Virus record (IMG/VR): IMGVR_UViG_3300030116_002560
Location: 7,260-57,269 of that record
Origin: a virus
Length of the DNA: 50,010 nt
Strand: one strand, 5' to 3'
Shown here in pieces: positions 7,731 through 13,760 of the stretch. Position 1 is the first letter of the stretch. Every line of letters begins with the position of its first letter. The notes below the pieces were generated by a model. It ran no database searches. It was not told the origin of the DNA and worked only from the letters and a program-made list of their open reading frames with translations. The translations under genes were made by a program, and so were the position numbers.

Positions 7731-8156
7731 TTAAGCTTCCTCGAAGAACATTACAAACTCTAAAACTACAGTGTCATCTGTAGCTGGAGTCGCTGTAACG
7801 TCATCACCATCAATACAAGTTAAAGGCATTAGCATCCAATCTCCACCATAAAGCTTGCCAATTGGTTCAGAGTTAACGCCTATTGTAACACCAACAGACT
7901 TATCAATATTGCCTCTACCGTCTCCAATGTTTCTAATATATATTTTTGCAGCTACGCTGTCCTTTGGTTCTATTAGCTCGTTAGCCATAGTAACTAAATC
8001 TACAGCGGCCGTAGCTGATAACTTTCTTCTTTGAAAGCCTGTTGTGCTGTCTATATCTACGACTGTACCAGCTTGCGTAAGAGTCATTGACTCACTAATA
8101 CTACCAAACCCTGGCGCTGCGTCTGAAGATATATTTATTGTGCATGTTGTTGCCAT
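7731..8156 (-). CDS. small virion protein, paralogue 3 of 3
   Basis: A 141-residue protein in a tandem family of three. Shared marks are the MATT start, a 'TLTQAG' segment (25-30), 'KIYIRN' (71-76), then PIGKLYGGDWMLMP (98-111). It is the most diverged copy, with a longer central loop and an acidic end (FFEEA). Ser/Thr-rich beta sequence and its position beside the fibre gene suggest a virion surface or tail protein. Function is not established. Confidence 0.7.
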   Translation of the reverse strand: MATTCTINISSDAAPGFGSISESMTLTQAGTVVDIDSTTGFQRRKLSATAAVDLVTMANELIEPKDSVAAKIYIRNIGDGRGNIDKSVGVTIGVNSEPIGKLYGGDWMLMPLTCIDGDDVTATPATDDTVVLEFVMFFEEA

Positions 8157-8178
8157 AATTATTTCTTTTAAATCGTTA

Positions 8179-8592
8179 TTAAGTTTGAGTTAGAGCAGTT
8201 CCTTCGTGGAAAAGAGCGTACTCAATTTTATTTGTTCCACCGTTAGACGTGATTGCTATATCCGCCGCCGCATCATGAAAGTCAGCCGGAATAAACATCC
8301 AGTCTCCACCGTATAATCTACCAATAGCTTGAGCGTTCTGTGTGATAGCTACGTAATATGTTTCGTCAATTGAGTGGTTTTTTACATAGAGTTTACTTGC
8401 TTTAGACGCTGTTGGCGTCGAGCAAATTAAATCATACTCATCTCCAGTAGCGATCTCTACGAGACCGTACTCCATTTGATCTAAACCATCAGCTGTAGTA
8501 CCCGCCTTCATACAAGTAGTACTTGCATTGACTGACATCGCATCTGATAGCAAATCACTTGTTAGCGTTACCGCTGCTGTTGTTGTTGCCAT
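8179..8592 (-). CDS. small virion protein, paralogue 2 of 3
   Basis: A 137-residue protein paralogous to its two neighbours: MATT start, 'LLSD' near residue 14, 'KLYVKN' (67-72), and AIGRLYGGDWMFIP (89-102). Gene lengths and spacing in the triplet are nearly equal, indicating tandem duplication. The A/T-rich leader before the ATG (CTAAATAAATAATT) has no Shine-Dalgarno motif. Likely a virion component; no domain name is known to me. Confidence 0.7.
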   Translation of the reverse strand: MATTTAAVTLTSDLLSDAMSVNASTTCMKAGTTADGLDQMEYGLVEIATGDEYDLICSTPTASKASKLYVKNHSIDETYYVAITQNAQAIGRLYGGDWMFIPADFHDAAADIAITSNGGTNKIEYALFHEGTALTQT

Positions 8593-8609
8593 AATTATTT
8601 ATTTAGTTG

Positions 8610-9020
8610 TTATTGATTTAGTAGCATGTGTTCTAGTGTCATAGAATCTGACGAACTAGGAGTTATTTTAATATCTGCGTCTGGTGTTGTGCCTGTATCA
8701 GCGTTCCAAGGAAAAAATCCCCAATCACCAGCATATAATCTACCAAGTTCTAAATCTCCTATAGAAACCAAAAAAAACTTAGACGCTGTTGAGTCAGTAT
8801 TTTTTAAGTAAACCTTGTTAGCACCGTCGTCTGTATAATTAGCCGCGGTGTATAGAGTATATTGTCCGGTAGACGCTGTAGTAGTTCTACCTAAGCCTGT
8901 TGTTGATACTAATCCTGTTGAATTTCCAGCTTGCGTAAGCGTTGCCGTTGTTGTTAAAGCTAACTCGTCTGACAACAGGTCAGTACTCGATAGCGTAATT
9001 GTAGCTGTTGTAGTTGCCAT
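8610..9020 (-). CDS. small virion protein, paralogue 1 of 3
   Basis: A 136-residue Thr-rich protein, first of three tandem paralogues. It shares 'LLSDEL' (15-20), 'TLTQAG' (27-32), 'KVYLKN' (69-74) and LELGRLYAGDWGFFPW (90-105) with the copies downstream. It follows the M15 peptidase gene with a one-base gap. The conserved LY(A/G)GDW block probably forms the core of the fold. Virion decoration or tail role inferred. Confidence 0.7.
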   Translation of the reverse strand: MATTTATITLSSTDLLSDELALTTTATLTQAGNSTGLVSTTGLGRTTTASTGQYTLYTAANYTDDGANKVYLKNTDSTASKFFLVSIGDLELGRLYAGDWGFFPWNADTGTTPDADIKITPSSSDSMTLEHMLLNQ

Positions 9021-9021
9021 G

Positions 9022-9483
9022 TTATATTACTTTATATTTTGTTTTACCGTTTTCTTTATATGCTTGTAGACACCTATGTCTATTCTTTTCTTCTGATACA
9101 TAACTCACGTGAACCCACGCTGGGTTTTTATCATCGCCAAATTCCCAAATGATTTGATCATAATCCATGTTGTATCTTATGTGCTTAAACATAGACGCGT
9201 TGCTTCTATGCCCGTATGTATCATCAATATCTATTGCTTGACCGTGGCAGTGTTGGGATTTTTTACTACCTCCAATCGCCACGTTTAACTCAGGCGATCT
9301 ATAGAAACTATTTATTTTAATCGGACCTCCAACCCATTTCCTTAGCGGTTCAAATACTTTTTCAGCTATAAGCTTCATGTTTTCTAACTCTTCTACGTCA
9401 GGTATATTCTCTATACCTCTACGTATAGCTGTATTGCTGCGAGTAGCTTCTTTATAGCTAATATGTTTACTTATATTTTCCAT
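9022..9483 (-). CDS. M15-type zinc peptidase, probable endolysin
   Basis: A 153-residue single-domain peptidase of the M15 group, which cleaves peptide cross-links of peptidoglycan. The zinc site is visible: S76-x-H78-x-x-G81-x-A83-x-D85 and H125 in AWVHVSY, with INSFYRSPELN (57-67) before it as in M15A enzymes. There is no signal peptide, so release to the periplasm would need a holin or another route; the membrane protein at 12829-13110 is one candidate. It lies directly after the T9SS-type gene (2-base gap). It could instead be a virion-borne lysin, but its small size and lack of fusion favour lysis. Confidence 0.85.
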   Translation of the reverse strand: MENISKHISYKEATRSNTAIRRGIENIPDVEELENMKLIAEKVFEPLRKWVGGPIKINSFYRSPELNVAIGGSKKSQHCHGQAIDIDDTYGHRSNASMFKHIRYNMDYDQIIWEFGDDKNPAWVHVSYVSEEKNRHRCLQAYKENGKTKYKVI

Positions 9484-9485
9484 AG

Positions 9486-11783
9486 TTATTTAATAACTTT
9501 CTTAATAATAGTTCGGTTGTTAAATGCTATACACACTGTATACATCCCTGGAGCCCATAGAGATGCGTCTATCGCGTTCGTATTAATTTCTGATACAATA
9601 ATACGTCCAGTTGAATCGAATACCTCTAAATCAACGTTTTGATTTATACGCAATATATTACCAACCGGATTAGGATATATAACTAGATCATCACCAGCCA
9701 ATATAGCTTCAATACCTGTAGACGAACAGTAGTTATATGTATCTTGACAAGTAGCATCCCATGCTTCATCACAACAATACGGATCCGCTTGTATTACCCA
9801 AGCGTAACACATATCGTTCAACCAATAAGGTTCACCAGGTCCTGTTACACAACCAGCGTCGTATAAGCAGTTGTCTGCAGGTTCGTTTGCAAGCTCGTTG
9901 TAGTTGTAAGCTAGCGGGTCCATACAGTCGACCACCACTTCCTCACACGAGCCATTGTCAGTATTAGCAGCTGGATCATAATTAAAGGCGCTACTGTCAG
10001 TACAGCCATAAATGTAAGGAATACAGCTACCATCTTCAGCATTAGCTTCCGGATCATAGTTAAACATTGTTGCGTCCGTACAACCGTAGATGAAAGGTAT
10101 ACAGCTATCATCGTCAGTGTTAGCGGCCGGGTTATAGTTAAAGGCAAGTGAGTTCGTGCAGCCTAATACTACAGGTATACAACCCTCGTTATCTACATTT
10201 GCCTCTGGGTTATAGTTAAAAGCCTCACTATCCATGCAGCCAAATACCGCGAGAGTATTACAACTACCATTATCAAAGTCAGCTTCATATCCTTGTGTAT
10301 AATATTCTAAGTAACCTGCTTGAGTACAACCAGCTTGATAGTAACAGCTACCATCTTCTGTGTTTACATCAGCATTATAATTCTGCGCCATAGTATCTGT
10401 ACATCCGTAGCTAAACGGCTCACAGCTATCACCACAGTAAGGTGCGAAGCTATATGTAGTCCAGTTAGGTTCATCAAACGGTTGTAATGCGCCTTGTCCG
10501 TTATCAAAGAAAGGATTTGTACCTTCAGATAATAACGTGTCACCAGCTTCATTAGTGATCAATACAGAGTTGTGTAGTGTCTGGAATGCTAGCTCTTGAG
10601 CTGACTGTTGAGCATTACCTTGCTGGAAGTAATAAAGCTTTACCTCCGCGTCAGAGTCTAAGTTAACAGTCCATGATTGCTCAAATGAACCAGGGCCCAT
10701 AGTAAACAACCACTGCTGATCACCTTGTATCATACCTAGCTTTGAGTTACCCCAGCCATCACCACCGTCATCTTCAATAGTAACGTTAATAGCACAAGGG
10801 CTATTGTTATCTGATATAGTAGCTAAGCTATCATAGTTAAACGCTTCAGGATTTGTACAACCCCACACATGTAGCGTTTCGCAAGTATCTTGCACTGTAG
10901 CTAATGGGTTATAATCTACGTAATCATCATCCATACAACCAGGTACGTCAGGCGCAGGTGGGCATGGCTCAGTAAATATAGCGCCAGAGTACATTGTGCC
11001 ACCGTCAAACTCTGCAAATGCTAGATCATCTAGCTCCCATATAACACTATCACAAGCTGTAATAACACAAGCCCCGTCTTCACCACCTGATGTTGAGCCG
11101 CTAAGTCCATCACCATATGTATCTACTAATATCAACTCAAAGCCTAGTGATACACAAAAGTCATATGTATATGTAACAAGCTGATCACCAAAGTTATATT
11201 CACCAGGTAATACCTGTTCGTAAAACTGACCAACAGCTAGATCAACTAGAGTAAAACCAGTTTCGTTAGGCCAAGTGTCTAACGTTAATTCCATAGACAC
11301 TAACGTCTCAGCTGAGTCACACTCAATTACATTACACTCGCCGTTGTCGACTGTAGCCCATGGGTTATAGTTGTCTGCTAGATCGTTAGTACAACCTGGT
11401 ACTAATGGTAAACAAGGATTAAGTGTAAAGTCTATAGTGTCGACAGCTGTAGAAAATTCGTAGTTAGCCGTGTCTAAACCACAAGCGTTATGTAGTCTAT
11501 AAAAACCTTCACCAAAGCCACAGCATATACCGTCGCCAAAAGCGTCCATCATTACAAACTGGTAATCACCAGCAGGTAAAAGTTTTGTTACTGTTAATAG
11601 GCTATTGTCTTGGTAAGGTGGGCTAACAGCTACAACTTGCTCATCATCGTTTAATATCTCCCAAGATGTTTCGCCTCCATAGTTATCTGTTTGTACAGTA
11701 ATGTCTAACCAACTACCTTGCCCTAATACTGAACTAGCTAATAACCAAAATAGTACTACAAATAAGTAACCTAGCTTTTTCAT
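9486..11783 (-). CDS. secreted repeat protein with C-terminal T9SS sorting domain
   Basis: A 765-residue protein unlike a usual phage product. Residues 1-21 form a Sec signal peptide (MKKLGYLFVVLFWLLASSVL then GQ). Next come modules with 'DAFGDGICCGFGEG' and 'GGDGWGNSK' motifs, and about ten Cys-bounded repeats of the form GCTDxxAFNYDPxAxxDDGSC, four of them in close tandem at about 514-613. The last 75 residues start with LVIYPNPVGN and end in KKVIK, with 'VFDSTGR' and 'APGMYTV' between: the type A sorting domain that directs Bacteroidota proteins through the type IX secretion system. The protein should be exported by the host and released or anchored at its surface. Such proteins are common in marine Flavobacteriia, so transfer from a host is likely. 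It sits between a SNase-like gene and the endolysin and starts inside the previous stop (ATGA). Confidence 0.9.
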   Translation of the reverse strand: MKKLGYLFVVLFWLLASSVLGQGSWLDITVQTDNYGGETSWEILNDDEQVVAVSPPYQDNSLLTVTKLLPAGDYQFVMMDAFGDGICCGFGEGFYRLHNACGLDTANYEFSTAVDTIDFTLNPCLPLVPGCTNDLADNYNPWATVDNGECNVIECDSAETLVSMELTLDTWPNETGFTLVDLAVGQFYEQVLPGEYNFGDQLVTYTYDFCVSLGFELILVDTYGDGLSGSTSGGEDGACVITACDSVIWELDDLAFAEFDGGTMYSGAIFTEPCPPAPDVPGCMDDDYVDYNPLATVQDTCETLHVWGCTNPEAFNYDSLATISDNNSPCAINVTIEDDGGDGWGNSKLGMIQGDQQWLFTMGPGSFEQSWTVNLDSDAEVKLYYFQQGNAQQSAQELAFQTLHNSVLITNEAGDTLLSEGTNPFFDNGQGALQPFDEPNWTTYSFAPYCGDSCEPFSYGCTDTMAQNYNADVNTEDGSCYYQAGCTQAGYLEYYTQGYEADFDNGSCNTLAVFGCMDSEAFNYNPEANVDNEGCIPVVLGCTNSLAFNYNPAANTDDDSCIPFIYGCTDATMFNYDPEANAEDGSCIPYIYGCTDSSAFNYDPAANTDNGSCEEVVVDCMDPLAYNYNELANEPADNCLYDAGCVTGPGEPYWLNDMCYAWVIQADPYCCDEAWDATCQDTYNYCSSTGIEAILAGDDLVIYPNPVGNILRINQNVDLEVFDSTGRIIVSEINTNAIDASLWAPGMYTVCIAFNNRTIIKKVIK
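9930..10250 (-). repeat. tandem coding repeats of the GCTD/NYNP module
   Basis: Inside the T9SS-type gene, four near-identical units of about 75-80 bases follow each other. Each encodes (Y/L)GC(T/M)D..AFNY(N/D)PEAN..D..SC and a short IP.(I/V)(Y/L) linker. More diverged units occur on both sides. The likeness at DNA level (for example repeated 'ggatcatagttaaa' type strings on the plus strand) suggests recent duplication or recombination between units. Confidence 0.8.
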
Positions 11784-11929
11784 ACCTCAAACCCTAAGTT
11801 GAATATCATAAACCTAAACTTCTTAGCCTCCCACTTAATCTCTAGTAGAGTTAGCGTTCCTAACCTAAATTCTAGGAAATACTTTTCCTTTTTGTTTCCA
11901 GCATCAAAGCCGTTAATCCAATCAATCAT
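11780..11929 (-). CDS. small hypothetical protein, 49 aa
   Basis: An ATG at 11929 overlaps the SNase-like stop (ATGA) and opens 49 codons ending in TGA at 11782-11780, itself overlapping the start of the T9SS-type gene (ATGA). The product starts MIDWINGFDAGNKKEKYFLE and is basic and aromatic. Perfect double ATGA coupling across an otherwise empty 140 bases supports it as real. I recognise no family. Confidence 0.65.
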   Translation of the reverse strand: MIDWINGFDAGNKKEKYFLEFRLGTLTLLEIKWEAKKFRFMIFNLGFEV

Positions 11930-12339
11930 AATACGTCTTTTTTAATTTCTTGGTTGACAAACATTTTCTTTTTACCACCATCGTAAATATATGCGTGGCC
12001 TTCGTTTATCAACGTTTCATTTATATTGTATTCTATTCCTTCTATATCTTTAATGAAGATCTCCCCTAAAACTCTTCCGTACTTTCCCACACCATGGCTT
12101 TTTAATCTGAATAATCCTGGTTTGGAACTTACTGACTCCAAGAGCTCTTTGTTGCGCTCCTTTGCGGCGATCCCTAATTTTTTTTCGTCTAAATCTTTCG
12201 TTCTCGACTCCCATGTATCGATACCCTTATATCTAATTCGTTTTTTAATCCATATGTCAAAACCAACATCTATCAAAGCATCAATGGTATCACCATCAAT
12301 AACTCTTTCCAGCTTGGCTCTATATATATACTTATCCAT
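11926..12339 (-). CDS. staphylococcal-nuclease-like (SNase) protein
   Basis: A 137-residue SNase-fold protein. The catalytic set of staphylococcal nuclease lines up: D17 in VIDGDTI, R36 and D41 in RIRYKGIDTWE, E44, and R89 in GKYGRVLG. SNase enzymes cut DNA or RNA with Ca2+. It has no clear signal peptide, so it would act in the cytoplasm, perhaps on host nucleic acid, or could be carried in the virion. It starts 8 bases inside the preceding 41-residue gene and ends inside the next gene start. Length matches a single SNase domain with no extra parts. Confidence 0.85.
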   Translation of the reverse strand: MDKYIYRAKLERVIDGDTIDALIDVGFDIWIKKRIRYKGIDTWESRTKDLDEKKLGIAAKERNKELLESVSSKPGLFRLKSHGVGKYGRVLGEIFIKDIEGIEYNINETLINEGHAYIYDGGKKKMFVNQEIKKDVL

Positions 12340-12457
12340 TTAATCTAGCTTGTATTTCAGCAGAAACTTGAGCTTGCGTTTTTATGCCATTAACTATATC
12401 TTGAAGATATTGTGGTATATCTGCTTTTATATCGTTAGGTAAATCTTCGTAGTTCAT
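12332..12457 (-). CDS. small hypothetical protein, 41 aa
   Basis: ATG at 12457 follows the thioredoxin-like gene's stop with no gap (TAAATG), and the frame ends at 12332, overlapping the SNase-like start by 8 bases. The product (MNYEDLPNDIKADIPQYLQD then VNGIKTQAQVSAEIQARLNG) is predicted helical and mildly acidic. Its fit between two coupled genes is the main support. No function is recognised. Confidence 0.65.
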   Translation of the reverse strand: MNYEDLPNDIKADIPQYLQDIVNGIKTQAQVSAEIQARLNG

Positions 12458-12826
12458 TTAAAAATCACTATAAATTATCTCGTCAACTACGCTTTGTACA
12501 TCTTTCCTAGTGGCGTCTATTTGCATCATAATGTTAGCTTGAAATCTTTCAACTTCTTCTCCGTTAAACACTATAATCGTAGGTACTACAACTATCTTAT
12601 AATCAGACTGGTAAGTACCTTCGTCAATGTTAACGTTCATAACATCACAATCAGTGAGTTTATCGAGATAATCTACGCTATTACTTTCGTTCCAACTAGC
12701 ATTAAACTGCACTACGCAAATGTCACTATTACACATGTTTTGACTTAGTGCCGTACCGCCAACAAGCATAAATAGCATTAGCAGTATATATGTTAACACA
12801 GTTCTAAAGTTTAATGTCTCTTCCAT
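12458..12826 (-). CDS. exported thioredoxin-fold protein lacking CxxC
   Basis: A 122-residue protein with a hydrophobic N-terminal segment (about 10-28, signal peptide or membrane anchor, possible cleavage after TALSQ) and a thioredoxin-like body. It has the strand-helix start VVQFNASW (38-45), the VPTIIVFNGEEV strand-turn (81-92) with the typical cis-Pro P82, and the right length for the fold. At the usual WCGPC site the sequence is W45-N-E-S-N49, so the redox Cys pair is missing. It would reside in the periplasm or membrane. A chaperone-like, binding or inhibitory role is more likely than disulfide exchange; Cys at 32, 37 and 60 could still form a disulfide. It could not serve as the cytoplasmic reductant of the ribonucleotide reductase. 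Confidence 0.72.
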   Translation of the reverse strand: MEETLNFRTVLTYILLMLFMLVGGTALSQNMCNSDICVVQFNASWNESNSVDYLDKLTDCDVMNVNIDEGTYQSDYKIVVVPTIIVFNGEEVERFQANIMMQIDATRKDVQSVVDEIIYSDF

Positions 12827-12828
12827 GA

Positions 12829-13110
12829 TTAAAGGTTATCTATTTTTTCCTCGATACGCTTCATATCGTCCTTAATCTCCGTCACATCTTCTTGAGTAGT
12901 CATGATAGTTTGACGAATCAACTGATCTTTCATATCGAACTCCATGCGAGTGACTTCTGAAGGCAATGGTTCAGGTAGTTCTTTTGCTAAAGCTATGTCA
13001 GCTTGTAGCGTAAAGTACATACCAATTAAAGCAGCTAAACCTGCTGATGCCATACCGATTGTCTTGAGGTCTAATGTTACCTTAGTATCCTCACCTATTT
13101 GTTTTGCCAT
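12829..13110 (-). CDS. membrane protein with coiled-coil tail, holin or spanin candidate
   Basis: A 93-residue protein with one transmembrane helix (about residues 18-35, GMASAGLAALIGMYFTL) and a charged heptad-like C-terminal helix (EDVTEIKDDMKRIEEKIDNL). Its start overlaps the preceding stop (TAATG). Small one-pass membrane proteins in this place, a few genes from the endolysin, are often lysis proteins, but the sequence itself does not prove it. It could also be a membrane anchor for virion assembly or exclusion. Confidence 0.65.
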   Translation of the reverse strand: MAKQIGEDTKVTLDLKTIGMASAGLAALIGMYFTLQADIALAKELPEPLPSEVTRMEFDMKDQLIRQTIMTTQEDVTEIKDDMKRIEEKIDNL

Positions 13111-13238
13111 TACTTCTTTTTCTTCTTTTTCTTAGGTACACAGTTAGGTACGTTACGGCCTCCTTTCTTTTTCATGCCAATCATTTCGTAACCTTTCCAG
13201 CAAGGCCCTTTTTTCTTACGTTTCATTTTAAATGCCAT
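13110..13238 (-). CDS. tiny Lys-rich protein with CWKGYEMIGM motif, 42 aa
   Basis: A 42-residue basic protein that begins MAFKMKRKKKGPCWKGYEMI, continues with GMKKKGGRNVPNCVP and ends in seven Lys. The PCWKGYxxxGMKxKxGxxVPNCVP pattern recurs, from memory, in small proteins or protein tails of marine phages, which supports a real conserved gene. It has two Cys (13 and 33). The stop and next start overlap as TAATG. A nucleic-acid-binding or internal virion role is only a guess from its charge. Confidence 0.7.
   Translation of the reverse strand: MAFKMKRKKKGPCWKGYEMIGMKKKGGRNVPNCVPKKKKKKK
13221..13238 (-). repeat. 18-bp direct repeat at two gene starts (copy 1)
   Basis: The start region ATGGCATTTAAAATGAAA of the 42-residue gene is an exact copy of that of the preceding 41-residue gene at 13350-13367. 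The genes diverge directly after it. Confidence 0.9.
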
Positions 13239-13241
13239 AAC

Positions 13242-13367
13242 TTACTTTTTTTTCATATCTTTAATATGACTTTCAACAACTTTAGCTTGCCTACCGTGGG
13301 CTTTAACGGCGGCTTTTAATTCTTTTACAACCTGCTCTAGGTTTTTATATTTCATTTTAAATGCCAT
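13242..13367 (-). CDS. small basic helical protein, 41 aa
   Basis: A 41-residue protein starting MAFKMKYKNLEQVVKELKAA and ending in KDMKKK. It is largely Lys/Val/Ala helix. Its first six codons are identical to those of the next small gene, pointing to a duplicated start region. It lies four bases after the DUF6321-like gene. No family recognised. Confidence 0.65.
   Translation of the reverse strand: MAFKMKYKNLEQVVKELKAAVKAHGRQAKVVESHIKDMKKK
13350..13367 (-). repeat. 18-bp direct repeat at two gene starts (copy 2)
   Basis: Second exact copy of the 18-base start region found at 13221-13238, 129 bases away. It encodes MAFKMK at the start of the 41-residue protein. Confidence 0.9.
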
Positions 13368-13371
13368 GATC

Positions 13372-13758
13372 TTAACATTTCCATCTACGTCTAGCAGCTC
13401 TACCTCTTTCGCCTTTCCAGCCTTTTGATCTAGCGCAGAATGATTTTCTACGTTTAGCAGCTTTACTACCTGGTTTCACTTTACCAGTTACAGCTGTTTT
13501 TAATTTACTACCAGGATTTTTACGCCTGTATTCTTTTACGCCTTTTGCTGTCATTCCAGCACCTTCCTTTACGGTTCGGAAGTTACGGCCTTTACCTTTA
13601 GTAGTTTTCCTAGGTTCTTTGCTTTTTTTCCTTTTTCTCTTTTTTCGCTTATCAAAAGGGCTTTCGTCAACCATCTTAAAACCACTGCCTATACCACCAG
13701 CTCGACGGCGACCACAAGAGGTTATAGGTATAGGATTATTTTTTTGAGTGTACGCCAT
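13372..13758 (-). CDS. DUF6321-like very basic protein, 128 aa
   Basis: A 128-residue, strongly Lys/Arg-rich protein. The block from GMTAKGVKEYRRKNPGSKLK through KRRKSFCARSKGWKG, ending RRRWKC, matches the pattern I know from phage DUF6321 proteins (AKGxxxYRRxNPGSKLKxAVT, RRxSFCAR, final RxWxC). I start at ATG 13758, two bases after the barrel gene's stop; an upstream ATG at 13788 would add ten residues lying inside that gene. Such proteins are abundant in marine tailed phages with no established role; charge suggests DNA or RNA binding. Confidence 0.75.
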   Translation of the reverse strand: MAYTQKNNPIPITSCGRRRAGGIGSGFKMVDESPFDKRKKRKRKKSKEPRKTTKGKGRNFRTVKEGAGMTAKGVKEYRRKNPGSKLKTAVTGKVKPGSKAAKRRKSFCARSKGWKGERGRAARRRWKC

Positions 13759-13760
13759 AG

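Noticed and set aside
9930-10250. Regular repeats resembling a CRISPR array
   Set aside because: The repeat units are in-frame coding sequence of the secreted protein, with amino-acid conservation and no spacer/repeat structure.
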